From: Bin5 sp965220715
Lineage (GTDB): Bacteria > Chloroflexota > Anaerolineae > Caldilineales > Caldilineaceae
Length of the DNA stretch: 64,000 nt
Assembly: GCA_965220715.1 (NCBI GenBank)
Contig: OZ244843.1
Coordinates: 1,674,001 to 1,738,000 of the forward strand
Direction: 5' to 3'
Numbering within the stretch: position 1 is the stretch's first letter; each line of letters begins with the position of its first letter. Under the pieces are notes generated by a model. It was not told the origin of the DNA. It saw only the letters and a program-made list of their open reading frames with translations, and did no database searches. Shown here one piece after another: positions 36,166 through 45,052 of the stretch. The translations under genes and the position numbers were made by a program.

Positions 36166-36200
36166 CCACTGACCACTAACCACCGACCACTGACCACTGG
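36166..36200. repeat. ACTGACC-type spacer repeat
   Basis: CCACTGACCACTAACC and CACCGACCACTGACC repeat short heptamer-like units just before the next gene's ribosome-binding site. Similar units occur at 29327-29351, 42281-42300 and in other spacers in this window. Confidence 0.55.
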
Positions 36201-36208
36201 AGTTCCCG

Positions 36209-37372
36209 ATGCCAGCAAATTATCGGGCCGGAATCATCGGCCATACCGGACGCGGCAACTACGGTCACGGTCTGGATGTGGCCTTTCTAGGGTTGCCAAA
36301 TGTTGAGGTCGTCGCAGTTGCCGACCCGGATGAAGAGGGACGCGCCGCCGCGGAGCACCGTACAGGAGCCACCCAAAGCTTCGCCGACTATCACGCGATG
36401 CTGTCGCAGATGGAGTTGGACCTGGTCACCGTCTGTCCGCGCTGGGTTGACCAGCACGCGGAAATGGTAATCGCCTGCGCCGAAGCCGGGGTCAAGGGCA
36501 TCTTCTGCGAAAAGCCCTTCGCCCGCACTCTGGCCGAAGCCGACGCCATGCTCGCCGCCTGTGAACGTCACAACACCAGGATCGCTGTCGCCCATCGCCG
36601 CGCCAACCCCTACGAACTGCATGCAAAAAAGCTGATCGAAGACGGCCTCATCGGCGATGTGCAGATGGTCCGCCGCCACGGCAAAGCCGACCGTCGCGCT
36701 GGGGCCATGGACCTCATCGTCCTCGGCACCCATCTCCTCGACAATATCCGTTTCTTCGCCGCTTCCGATGTGCTCTGGGCCCACGCCCACGTTACGCAAG
36801 ATGGCCGCGAACTCACCGCGGCCGATATCCATGAAGGGGACGAAGGCGTCGGCCTGATCGCCGGCAATGCCCTGGCCGCCTACTTCGTTTTCCAGAACGG
36901 TGTCACCGCCCATCTCGACTCCCACCGCAGCGATGACACCGACACGCGCGAACGGGTCAACTGGCTCGGCCTGGAAATCCACGGCTCTGCCGGCATCCTT
37001 TCTCTTCGCACCGCGCCGCTGGGCGAACTCTACCACTACCCCTACCGCCTCTGGCTCCCCGGTGACAGAGACGGCTCCTGGGAACGCATCACGCTGCCCG
37101 AATGGGATCTCAACGCCGACGGCCAGCCGCGCTCCGTTTCCGAAAAATTCCAACTGAACAACCGCATCTTCGTCGAAGAACTGATCCGCGCCATCGAGGA
37201 AGATCGCCCGGTGACAGCCGTAACCAACGGCCATGATGCCCGCGCCGTCCTGGAGATGATCATGGCCATCCACGAATCGCAGCGGCTGCGCGGCCGCGTC
37301 CACTTCCCGCTCGAAAATCGGGAGAACCCCTACGCACTCTGGCGCAAAGAAGCCGAACGTCAACTACAGTGA
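36209..37372 (+). CDS. Gfo/Idh/MocA-family oxidoreductase
   Basis: 387 residues. The dinucleotide-binding turn reads AGIIGHTGRGNYGHG, with VVAVADPDEEGR after the second strand. The conserved lysine is in FCEKPFARTLAEAD. A middle HRRANPYELHAKKL segment and HLLDNIRFFA look like substrate-side features. It is longer than its two neighbours because of a C-terminal section WERITLPEWDLNADG, which shows that the three members are not recent duplicates. TGGAG precedes ATG 36209. An NAD(P)-dependent sugar or polyol oxidoreductase role is likely. Confidence 0.92.
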   Translation: MPANYRAGIIGHTGRGNYGHGLDVAFLGLPNVEVVAVADPDEEGRAAAEHRTGATQSFADYHAMLSQMELDLVTVCPRWVDQHAEMVIACAEAGVKGIFCEKPFARTLAEADAMLAACERHNTRIAVAHRRANPYELHAKKLIEDGLIGDVQMVRRHGKADRRAGAMDLIVLGTHLLDNIRFFAASDVLWAHAHVTQDGRELTAADIHEGDEGVGLIAGNALAAYFVFQNGVTAHLDSHRSDDTDTRERVNWLGLEIHGSAGILSLRTAPLGELYHYPYRLWLPGDRDGSWERITLPEWDLNADGQPRSVSEKFQLNNRIFVEELIRAIEEDRPVTAVTNGHDARAVLEMIMAIHESQRLRGRVHFPLENRENPYALWRKEAERQLQ

Positions 37373-37438
37373 CCGGCCGTCCGAAATCCGTTGCCAGCGA
37401 AACCACTGGCCATTTGGATTATCAACCAGGGGGAAAAC

Positions 37439-38512
37439 ATGTCCGCTACCCATCAAACGAGTGACAAGACATACCGCGCCGGCATCATCGGCTTGACCGG
37501 TATCGGCCAATCGCCGCCGCGCTACGACCTGTGGGCGACGCGCCACCCGCAGCCGCACTCGCATGCCGCCGCCTACGCCGCCCATCCCCGCGTGGAGGTG
37601 GTGGCCGTCTGTGAACTGGTGCCCGAGTTGTTGACCCAATATGACCAAAATTGGGGCGCAGCCGCGCACTACACCGACTACCGCGCCATGCTGGCAAAAG
37701 AGAATCTCGATATCCTGAGCGTCGTCACCTCCGACCACCTCCACGATCAAATGGTCGTCGACGCCGCCGAGGCCGGCGTCCCCGCCATATACTGCGAAAA
37801 GCCCTTGGCCACCACCTTGGCCGACGCCGACCGCATGTTAGCCGCTGTCGAGAAGAGCGGCGCAAAAATGTGCGTCAACCATGGCCGGCGCTGGGATCCC
37901 TTCTGGCGGCAGGCCCTGGCCATCATCGAAGACGGACGCATCGGCTCCCTCACCCGCATAAACGCCCATCTGGGCGGCGAGCGGGCCATGCTCTTCCGCA
38001 ACGGCACCCACCTGGTCGACACCGTCTGCATGTACGCCGACGCGCCGCCCGACTGGCTGATCGGCAGTATGGAAGAGGGCTCTGAGGACCGCACCGAATA
38101 CCTGGGCGACGGCGGCCACGACCCCAAGACCGATCCCGGCGCCTCGGCCTATCTCCACTTCACCAACGGCGTGCGCGCCCACATCGAAGTCTCGCAGAGG
38201 ACCTTAGTCAATTTCGAACTGGACCTCCTCTGTACCAAGGGCCGCATTCGCATCAGCAACACCGAAGCCGTTGTCTACCTGACATCTCAAGAGCATCCGC
38301 ACGAGGTGACCAGCCGCCAGATTGGCGGAACCGTCGACTACGGCAGCGGCATGGTCAACGCCGTCGACGAACTGATTCAGTTGATGGAAAATGGGGGCGA
38401 AAGTATTTCCAGTGGCCGGCGGGCACAGCACAGCCTGGAAATCATGATCGCGATCATGCGCTCCCAGGCCAAAGGCGTGGAAAAAATCCACTGGCCGCTG
38501 GCGCGGGAATAA
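37439..38512 (+). CDS. Gfo/Idh/MocA-family oxidoreductase
   Basis: 357 residues from ATG 37439, after AGGGGG. Family features are AGIIGLTGIGQSPPR, VVAVCELVPELL, CEKPLATTLADAD and CVNHGRRWDPFWRQAL. The N-terminal loop between the first strand and helix is longer than usual (RYDLWATRHPQPHSHAAAY). It closes the three-gene MocA group, and repeat-rich DNA without genes begins 20 bp after its stop, which probably marks the transcript end. Confidence 0.92.
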   Translation: MSATHQTSDKTYRAGIIGLTGIGQSPPRYDLWATRHPQPHSHAAAYAAHPRVEVVAVCELVPELLTQYDQNWGAAAHYTDYRAMLAKENLDILSVVTSDHLHDQMVVDAAEAGVPAIYCEKPLATTLADADRMLAAVEKSGAKMCVNHGRRWDPFWRQALAIIEDGRIGSLTRINAHLGGERAMLFRNGTHLVDTVCMYADAPPDWLIGSMEEGSEDRTEYLGDGGHDPKTDPGASAYLHFTNGVRAHIEVSQRTLVNFELDLLCTKGRIRISNTEAVVYLTSQEHPHEVTSRQIGGTVDYGSGMVNAVDELIQLMENGGESISSGRRAQHSLEIMIAIMRSQAKGVEKIHWPLARE

Positions 38513-38536
38513 TAGAGCCCGTCCACAGGGGAACTA

Positions 38537-38803
38537 GGGCTCGTTGACGTTTGTCTGAACAGCGACTTCCGGGTGCAAATTACGCCTGATCGTCGAAGGG
38601 CGGCGCAGTCACGCAAAGAAAATCCGATACGCCTTTGGTGTTCTCCGCGTCCCTCCGCGGACAAAAAGGTGTTCTTCGCGACCCTTCGCGGATCAATTGG
38701 TTTTGTCTATTTCAACATTCACGCGAGAAACATCCCTAACAGGCCTGCAGGCTTTCAGTTCTTATTGACATCTGAACAGCCTTCCCAAAATGTCAACGGA
38801 ACC
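38537..38803. mobile_element. MITE-like element copy B (267 bp), flanked by TA
   Basis: Almost identical to copy A at 16761-17046 except for two small deletions (9 and 10 bases) in the CCGCGTCC/CTTCGCG interior. TA dinucleotides flank it at 38535-38536 and 38804-38805. Confidence 0.72.
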
Positions 38804-38870
38804 TAGGTGTTCTTAGCGGCCCTTCGCGGCCCTTCGTGTCCTTCGTGGATCAAAAACGTGTTTATCGCGG

Positions 38871-39042
38871 CCCTCCGCGTCCTCCGCGGACAAAAAGGTG
38901 TTCTTCGCGACCCTTCGCGTGACTTCGCGGATCAATTGGTTTTGTCTATTTCAACATTCAAGCGAGAAACATCCCTAACAGGCCTGCAGGCTTTCAGTTC
39001 TTGTTGACATCTGAACAGCCTTCCCAAAATGTCAACGGAACC
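38871..39042. mobile_element. Partial tandem copy C of the MITE-like element
   Basis: 172 bp matching the right-hand 172 bp of copy A (16875-17046) without length change, again ending at TA (39043-39044). With the intervening GGTGTTCTTAGCGG segment it forms a direct repeat of 239-bp period with copy B. Confidence 0.7.
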
Positions 39043-39179
39043 TAGGTGTTCTTAGCGGCCCTTCGCGGCCCTTCGTGTCCTTCGTGGATCAAAAACGTGT
39101 TTATCGCGGCCCTCCGTGGATAACCCACACTCTGATCTTGCAAAACTCGGTGCAAACAAACGTCACCGACCCCTGACCC

Positions 39180-40124
39180 CTATCCCCCGCAGTTCCCCAC
39201 TTCCTCCGCATACGCGCGCGCCTGCGCCACCATGTCCACTTCAACCATCTGGTCCCAGGCCGACATCAGCCGCCGCGTAACCGGCCCCGGTTCACCCGTA
39301 CCGACGGCATGGCCGTTGAAGCGAGTCGCCGGCATAATCGTGAATGGCGTGGAGGTGAAGAACGCTTCCTCCGCTGTCATAACGTCGTATGGCTCCAGAT
39401 TGCACTCCCGGCACGGCAGCTCCAGCCGCTGTGCTAGTTCCAGTACCGACTGCCGCGTGACGCCCCGCAGGACGTTGCGCGGCTCCGGCGTGAGCAGGCC
39501 GCCATCCTTGACCACGAAAAAGTTCGACCCTGTGCCCTCTGTCAGGAATCCGTCCTCGTCCATCAGCAGGGCCCACGCCTGCGGGTCGACCTTCTGCGCC
39601 TGAAAGTTGGCAATCTGGTAGTAGATGCGGCTGCGGTTCTTGATCTTGGGGTCGATCAGGCGCGAGGGTACCGAGCGCTGCGCCGGGATAACCGCATGCA
39701 CTCCCCTCACATACGCGTCGGCAAACGCGGCCAGATGCCAGGTCAGTGGCCAGCAGTTGATCGTTATCGTCGGCTTTACGCTATCGGCGAAGACCGATTG
39801 GTAAAGCCCCATCGGCCCCCGCGAGACGTTGTGCACGATCTGGAAATCCGTGCCGTCGGCGAAACAGGACCTGTTCCTCTCGATCGTTTCCAGCGTCGCC
39901 GCCTCCATCCCGTCCGCTGTCAACCCGCAATCGATCTCCAGCGTCCGCAGCCCGACATAGAGCCGTTCGATATGATCCCGCAGACGAAACGGTTGGCCGT
40001 TGAATGTGCGCGTCGTCTCAAATATCACGTCGCCGTACATCAGCGCAGAATCAAAGATGGAGACGCTCGCCTCGCTCTCGGCCACGAACTTTCCGCTGAC
40101 GTAAACTGTGCGTTGGCTTGTCAT
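39180..40124 (-). CDS. Class IV PLP aminotransferase (branched-chain or D-amino acid type)
   Basis: 314 residues of the fold-type IV family. It has FDSALMYGDVIFETTRTFNG near the N-terminus, the Schiff-base lysine in DPKIKNRSRIYYQ, and the cofactor-binding GFLTEGTGSNFFVV and LRGVTRQSVLELA segments. It could be a branched-chain aminotransferase, D-amino acid aminotransferase or 4-amino-4-deoxychorismate lyase; the motifs do not decide. Two in-frame ATGs compete. I chose 40124, because AGAGGAG lies 7 bases before it but only 1 base before 40130. It is the only minus-strand gene in this stretch. Confidence 0.9.
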   Translation of the reverse strand: MTSQRTVYVSGKFVAESEASVSIFDSALMYGDVIFETTRTFNGQPFRLRDHIERLYVGLRTLEIDCGLTADGMEAATLETIERNRSCFADGTDFQIVHNVSRGPMGLYQSVFADSVKPTITINCWPLTWHLAAFADAYVRGVHAVIPAQRSVPSRLIDPKIKNRSRIYYQIANFQAQKVDPQAWALLMDEDGFLTEGTGSNFFVVKDGGLLTPEPRNVLRGVTRQSVLELAQRLELPCRECNLEPYDVMTAEEAFFTSTPFTIMPATRFNGHAVGTGEPGPVTRRLMSAWDQMVEVDMVAQARAYAEEVGNCGG

Positions 40125-40260
40125 AGCCATTCTCCTCTGGCGTTGATCACTGTCCACCGGTCGTTGAGATTATCCTGTTGTGAGCAGACTGCATATGATT
40201 GTACACTTGACCATGTACTTCTGTCTACCATCGTAGCGCCAAAAGGAAAAGGACTTTCCC

Positions 40261-41337
40261 GTGACAAAGGGACAACGGTTGGTTCTCACCCCTGCCGGCC
40301 AAATCGAAATCGAAGAGTTCGACGTTCCGGCTCCTGCGTCCAATCAGCTACTTGTGCGAACGCTCCTCACCCAGGTCAGCGCCGGCTCGGAGATGAATGG
40401 CATCCGCCAACGCCGTACGGCCAGCCCCGCGGAGCAGGCCGCGTTTGCCCCTGCCGGGCTGGGCTACACCGCCATCGGCGTCGTTGAAGCCGCGGGCAGC
40501 GAGATCAACCAAGTCGCCGTCGGCGACCGCGTACTGTGCAGCGGCAACCATTCCACGCACTGGCTTGTGACACCCGAGCTCAAGGCCAGCGATGTCGGCA
40601 TACCCCAACAGTACAGCGTGCAAAAGCTGCCCGATGACCTGTCCGACGTCGAAGTCGCCTTCTGCGTTCTCGGCGATATCGCTCTGCACGGCGTGCGCCG
40701 GGCGCAGATCCAGCTCGGTGAATCCGTGGCCGTCCACGGGCTGGGCGTTGTCGGGCTGATGGCGCTGCAACTCTGCCGCATCGTCGGCGCGCATCCTCTC
40801 ATCGGCGTCGACCTGGTCGAGGAGCGGCTGGCTCTCGCCCGCCAACTCGGCGCCTCCCATCAGATCGATGCCGCCCGCCAGGATGTGGTCGCCGAAATCC
40901 ACGCCCTCACCCAACTGCCCTGGCGCTGGCGCGGCGCCCTGCCAAGCATGTTGCCGGGTAGGGGCGCCGAGGTGCAACTCCACTGCACCTCCTATATCGG
41001 CAACTACCCTACCATGATCAAAGCCGCAGCCGATCGCGGCCGCATCATCCTCGTAGGCGCGACCAGCGGCTCCGTCGCCATCGAATCCGACGAGCTCTTC
41101 CGCCGCGAAATCATCATGACCGGCTCCTACCAGACAGGCATGAGCGACACCCATCCCTATTGGCCGTGGACACGCGTGCGCAACCAGCACGTCATCCTCG
41201 ACCTCATCCGCCGCGGCGAGTTGCAGACCGAACCGCTCGTCAGCCACGTCGCGCCATTCACCGAGGCGCCCCAACTGTTTGATCGCATGATGACCGGCCA
41301 CGAGGGCTGGTTGAGCGTCTTCTTTACCTGGAATTGA
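40261..41337 (+). CDS. MDR-family zinc-type dehydrogenase (DUF-like, no structural zinc)
   Basis: 358 residues starting at GTG 40261, with AAAAGGA upstream. The fold is the medium-chain dehydrogenase: AGLGYTAIGVVEAAG, VAVHGLGVVGLMALQLCRIVG (GxGxxG) and VDLVEERLALARQLGA. The usual catalytic Cys/His zinc ligands are not obvious: the first is replaced in TQVSAGSEMNG, and the structural cysteines are missing. It belongs to a subgroup that also includes the protein at 46772-47743 (VSLISRGSE). Such enzymes act in sugar or polyol catabolic clusters. An unknown protein follows 63 bp downstream. Confidence 0.88.
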   Translation: MTKGQRLVLTPAGQIEIEEFDVPAPASNQLLVRTLLTQVSAGSEMNGIRQRRTASPAEQAAFAPAGLGYTAIGVVEAAGSEINQVAVGDRVLCSGNHSTHWLVTPELKASDVGIPQQYSVQKLPDDLSDVEVAFCVLGDIALHGVRRAQIQLGESVAVHGLGVVGLMALQLCRIVGAHPLIGVDLVEERLALARQLGASHQIDAARQDVVAEIHALTQLPWRWRGALPSMLPGRGAEVQLHCTSYIGNYPTMIKAAADRGRIILVGATSGSVAIESDELFRREIIMTGSYQTGMSDTHPYWPWTRVRNQHVILDLIRRGELQTEPLVSHVAPFTEAPQLFDRMMTGHEGWLSVFFTWN

Positions 41338-41400
41338 TAACCCCGGCGGCCAGTAACTGCACTAGCCGTTGGCAACAAGCCACCAGCCACGGAGCCCCAC

Positions 41401-42255
41401 ATGATCGACTTTCCGCGTTCCTTCTTCACCTGGAAGACCTTCCCCTGGCAAGATGATCCCTATTACAAGTATGCCGGCGGTTTCATCGGCAAGACAGGCG
41501 ACGTGCGCCAGGTGCGCTTCAACCTTGAGTCCCGCTGTACTATCGCTGACGCCAATGGCGGCACGCTCGCTGAACTATTCGTTGGCGCTCCCTGCCGCAC
41601 CGAATATACCATCCCCCGGCAGAACTTCTTCCACCTTCCGAGCAGTGAATTTCGTATGGCCTTCAGCCGCTCGCATCGGATCCCCATAGCCCGGCGCCCC
41701 AGCAGCGAAGCCGAGCCGGTCTCCGCGCAGGAGCTCAGCGCGTCCTTTCAGGATCATGACATCAGCCTCAAGGAATTCCCGCATCCAATCGAGCTGCGCG
41801 CCGGCGAGCAGTTGATCGAGGCCACCCTGGCCAATGCCCTGCTCAATGCCATCTGCACCTACCGCGATCCACAAAGCGACCTGCACGTCACCGTCGAATA
41901 TCCCGTTGATCTGATCAACGTCAATCGCGAGGATGCCGCCTTCCAGATCTGCACCGGCCCATTGATCCTGCCCGACTTGGCTACTTGGAACGGCCGCGGC
42001 GTTGACCGCGTCTTCCTCGCCCAGGCCGCCTTCACCGCCTTCGACTACGTAGAGTTCATCCTGCGCCGAGAAGTGGCCGCGGCCCCTGACGAACACGTCT
42101 GGCTCCACCAGGTAGAGGGCCGCGATCGGCTGGAACTGCACGATCCCGACAACAAGCCGCCGGGCTATCCACCACCGCGACCTTTGCCGACCGTCTATCA
42201 CGAGGTGTGGGCATTGCCAGCAGTCAACGTGGTCCTGCGTGCCCCAAATCTCTGA
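41401..42255 (+). CDS. Conserved-looking protein of unknown function
   Basis: 284 residues; no family recognised. It has no signal peptide or membrane segment. Residues such as RQNFFHLPSSEFRMAFSRSH, DLHVTVEYPVDLINVNRED and FTAFDYVEFILRREV suggest a mixed alpha/beta soluble protein, perhaps a beta-rich sugar-binding fold. A ribosome-binding CGGAG precedes ATG 41401. It sits between an MDR dehydrogenase and a propeller protein, so it probably serves the same pathway. The tail is proline-rich (PPGYPPPRPLP). Confidence 0.75.
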   Translation: MIDFPRSFFTWKTFPWQDDPYYKYAGGFIGKTGDVRQVRFNLESRCTIADANGGTLAELFVGAPCRTEYTIPRQNFFHLPSSEFRMAFSRSHRIPIARRPSSEAEPVSAQELSASFQDHDISLKEFPHPIELRAGEQLIEATLANALLNAICTYRDPQSDLHVTVEYPVDLINVNREDAAFQICTGPLILPDLATWNGRGVDRVFLAQAAFTAFDYVEFILRREVAAAPDEHVWLHQVEGRDRLELHDPDNKPPGYPPPRPLPTVYHEVWALPAVNVVLRAPNL

Positions 42256-42280
42256 GCCAACCGCCAGCAGCTATTGCAGT

Positions 42281-42300
42281 AACTGACCACTGATCACTGG
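42281..42300. repeat. ACTGACC-type spacer repeat
   Basis: AACTGACCACTGATCACTGG, the same short unit family as at 36166-36200, placed between the unknown gene and the propeller gene. Confidence 0.5.
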
Positions 42301-42334
42301 CTACCTGCCATTGCAGTTCCGAAAGGTGACAATC

Positions 42335-43837
42335 ATGACCGACTCCGCCACTGTAAATTCCGAGCCGATCGATATCGGCACACGGCTTGAACCCTTAATC
42401 GACGACTTCCTGTTCGCGGAACTGGGTGACTCGCTTGACTTGCGCCTGCATCCGCCGGTCAAGCGGGAGGTGGTCTTGCAGACCGACGCGCCCTGGGAGG
42501 GCAACGCCTGTCTCTACCGCACCGTCTTCCAGGACGAGGACGGGCTAATTCGCATGTACTACGGCGCCTGGCAATACGATATGGGCGGCGGCCGGATGAA
42601 CTACCCTCACCTCTACTATCTCTGTTATGCCGAAAGCAGCGACGGCAAGCGCTGGAACAAGCCGTCCCTCGGTCTGGTCCCGTTCGAGGGCAACCGCAAC
42701 AACAACATCGTTCTCTCGCCCGAGAGCTTGGCTGGCATCGATCCCAGCGCCGGCGATACCGCCATATTCCGGGATGCCAACCCGGCCTGCCAGGAGGGGG
42801 CCGAGTACAAAGCGCTTGTTCCCGGCAAAACGCCGCGCGTGCTCTACGCCCTCCAATCGTCAGACGCCATCCACTTTTCGTTGATGCGGCGAGAGGACGA
42901 AGACATCCCGGAACCTGTCATCACCCAAGGCTACTTCGATTCCCAGAATCTGGCCTTCTGGGATGGATACCGGCGTGAGTACCGGGCCTACTTCCGTGAC
43001 TTTGACGGCGGCGCGCCCCATGGCGTGCGCGGCATCAAAACCACGACCTCGTCCGATTTTCTGAACTGGTCCGAGCCAAAATGGCTCGACTACGGCGACA
43101 GCCCGGAGCAGGCGCTCTACACCAACCAGGTACGGCCTTACGCCCGCGCGCCCCACATCTTCTTCGGTTTTCCCATGCGCTACATCGATAGGGGCTGGGT
43201 AAGCCAGACCGACAACCTGCCCGGCCTGGAGCTGCGCCGCGCTCGCAGCGCAGCCCATCCCCGTTACGGCACCGTGGTCACAGACGGGCTCTTCATGTCC
43301 AGCCGCGACGGCGAAACTTTCAAGCGCTGGGGAGAGGCATACATCCGCCCCGGCCCCAATGTCGTCGACAGCTGGGTCTACAGCGACAACTGCATCGCCT
43401 GGGGAATGATCGAGACGGAGGCCGATTCGCCCGGCGCCCCGCCCGAACTCTCGCTCTACGTCATCGAAGGCTATTGGGCCGGCCGCAGCATGGACGTGCG
43501 CCGCTACACCACCCGCATCGACGGCTTCGTATCGCTGCATGCACCCTTGGCCGGCGGCTCCTGCCTGACCAAGCCGCTGATCTTCACCGGCCGGAGTCTC
43601 CACCTCAACTACGCCACCTCCGCCGCCGGCAGCCTGCGCGTAGAGATCCAGGATCACGAGGGGCGACCCGTGTCCGGCTACTCCCTCGACGAAAGCGATG
43701 AGATCTTCGGCGACTCGATAAATCAGGTCGCACACTGGGCCGGCGGCAGCGATCTGAGCTCGTTGGCAGGGCGTCCCATACGCATCCGTATCGTACTCAA
43801 AGACGCCGACCTCTACTCGATTCAGTTCCGCGAGTGA
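42335..43837 (+). CDS. GH32/GH43-like beta-propeller protein (paralogue 2)
   Basis: 500 residues from ATG 42335 (AAAGGTGA upstream). It aligns with the protein at 33045 from end to end: IDIGTRLEPLIDD, TDAPWEGN, CYAESSDGKRWNKPSLGLV, FDSQNLAFWDGYRREYR, DFLNWSEP, TNQVRPYARAPH, TDGLFMSSRDG, RIDGFVSLHAP and RIVLKDADLYS. The shared conservation of these blocks points to a common substrate site, probably a sugar. The paralogue differs in insertion lengths, so this is an old duplication. It is probably cytoplasmic. Catalytic function is unproven. Confidence 0.75.
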   Translation: MTDSATVNSEPIDIGTRLEPLIDDFLFAELGDSLDLRLHPPVKREVVLQTDAPWEGNACLYRTVFQDEDGLIRMYYGAWQYDMGGGRMNYPHLYYLCYAESSDGKRWNKPSLGLVPFEGNRNNNIVLSPESLAGIDPSAGDTAIFRDANPACQEGAEYKALVPGKTPRVLYALQSSDAIHFSLMRREDEDIPEPVITQGYFDSQNLAFWDGYRREYRAYFRDFDGGAPHGVRGIKTTTSSDFLNWSEPKWLDYGDSPEQALYTNQVRPYARAPHIFFGFPMRYIDRGWVSQTDNLPGLELRRARSAAHPRYGTVVTDGLFMSSRDGETFKRWGEAYIRPGPNVVDSWVYSDNCIAWGMIETEADSPGAPPELSLYVIEGYWAGRSMDVRRYTTRIDGFVSLHAPLAGGSCLTKPLIFTGRSLHLNYATSAAGSLRVEIQDHEGRPVSGYSLDESDEIFGDSINQVAHWAGGSDLSSLAGRPIRIRIVLKDADLYSIQFRE

Positions 43838-44011
43838 CAGGCCGGCCTCTCTAGCATTATTCTGATGTCGCAGGAGGCCTTCGGGCCGTACCTGCGAGAC
43901 TTGGACCAACTGTGAGGAGTCCTTAGGACCCTGCGCCGCAGTCAAACACGCGCTTCATTCCGACCGGCGCCAGCCAGATCAACGTGGCGCCGGTCAAGTC
44001 AGGAGACCATA

Positions 44012-44995
44012 ATGCACATATCCGAACTGGACGTAACCAATCTGGAGCGGGGGTGTAAAAGCTCCTGCTGGCTGGACATCTCGCCGCGTGTGGAAGGCGG
44101 CTGGTGGCAATTCCCCCTCCTGACCGTGACCGGAACCGAGCCGGGACCCACTCTGGTGGTCTTCGCCGGCGTGCATGGCGACGAGTACGAGGGCGTCGAA
44201 GCCATTCCCCGCATCGCCGCACAGGTCAGCCCCTCGCAACTGCGCGGCACACTGCTCATGGTCCCCGTCTGCAACATGGCCGCCTACGCCACCGCTACCC
44301 GCAACAGCCCCGTGGATGGACTGAATCTGGCGCGCGTCTTTCCCGGCTCAGAGACCGGCACGCTGACCCAGCGCATCGCCTACTGGCTCACCCGCAAGTT
44401 CATCAGTGCAGCCGACTTCTTCATCGACCTGCACAGCGCCGGCATCGTCGGTGACATCCCTACGCTGGCCGGTTATCTCCATAGCGATGAAGACGTAGGC
44501 CTGCGCTCCCTGTCCGCCGCCCGCGTCTTCGGCGCGCCCGTGCTGTGGGGACATCCACCGCCTATCCCGCCCGGCCGCACCATCTCCGCAGCCATCGATT
44601 TGGGCGTGCCCTGCCTCTACACCGAAGCCGCCGGCGCCGGCCGCGCCCGCCCCCAAGACGTAGACTGCTTTACACGCGGCGTCCTCAACGTCATGCACCA
44701 TCTGGACATGCTCGAAGGCCACCCGGCCGCCGTCCCGCCGCCAGAACACCTGGTGGGCGACGGCAACATGGATGAAGTCATGTCCGCCCCCCTCGCCGGC
44801 TACTTCCGTCCCCACGTCGAACTGCTACAGGAAGTCCAATCCGGCCAGCTCGTCGGCGCCATCCACGACCCCCTCGGCAGCCTCCTCGCCGAACTGCACG
44901 CAGAAAAGGACGGCATCGTCATCATGCGCCGTGGCCTCCATCGCGTCCACAGCGGCGACGGCCTCATCCACCTCACCGGCCGCGCCGAAGAATAG
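44012..44995 (+). CDS. Succinylglutamate desuccinylase/aspartoacylase-family zinc hydrolase
   Basis: 327 residues. The M14-like zinc site is visible as AGVHGDEYEG (His and Glu ligands near 54-58) and FIDLHSAG (His near 140); DGLNLARVFPG is the substrate-binding loop. The C-terminal barrel-like section ends GDGLIHLTGRAEE. Family members remove acyl groups from N-acyl amino acids or related amides. AGGAGA precedes ATG 44012. With the GNAT and aminotransferase genes it may belong to amine or amino-sugar metabolism. Convergent ggt follows. Confidence 0.9.
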   Translation: MHISELDVTNLERGCKSSCWLDISPRVEGGWWQFPLLTVTGTEPGPTLVVFAGVHGDEYEGVEAIPRIAAQVSPSQLRGTLLMVPVCNMAAYATATRNSPVDGLNLARVFPGSETGTLTQRIAYWLTRKFISAADFFIDLHSAGIVGDIPTLAGYLHSDEDVGLRSLSAARVFGAPVLWGHPPPIPPGRTISAAIDLGVPCLYTEAAGAGRARPQDVDCFTRGVLNVMHHLDMLEGHPAAVPPPEHLVGDGNMDEVMSAPLAGYFRPHVELLQEVQSGQLVGAIHDPLGSLLAELHAEKDGIVIMRRGLHRVHSGDGLIHLTGRAEE

Positions 44996-44998
44996 CAC

Positions 44999-45037
44999 AA
45001 AAAAAGTGGTTAGCAGCCGCTCCGGCCACTAACCACT
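44999..45037 (-). terminator. Rho-independent terminator for ggt
   Basis: On the minus strand a 9-bp stem AGTGGTTAG / CTAACCACT is followed by seven T residues. It lies 16 bp after the ggt stop in the 57-bp gap between convergent genes. Confidence 0.65.
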
Positions 45038-45052
45038 ATCCACTGCTGTCCG

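Larger units (their letters stand above)
38513..39179. other. Gene-free, repeat-dense region
   Basis: 667 bp between convergent genes. It is filled by the MITE-like element copy B, a partial tandem copy and CCTTCGTGG motifs. The right end (39153-39173) carries an inverted match to the element's left terminus. No coding potential. Confidence 0.75.

Noticed and set aside
38640..39120. Possible CRISPR array because of regularly repeated sequence
   Set aside because: Units are contiguous, variable and without unique spacers of constant length, and no cas genes are near.
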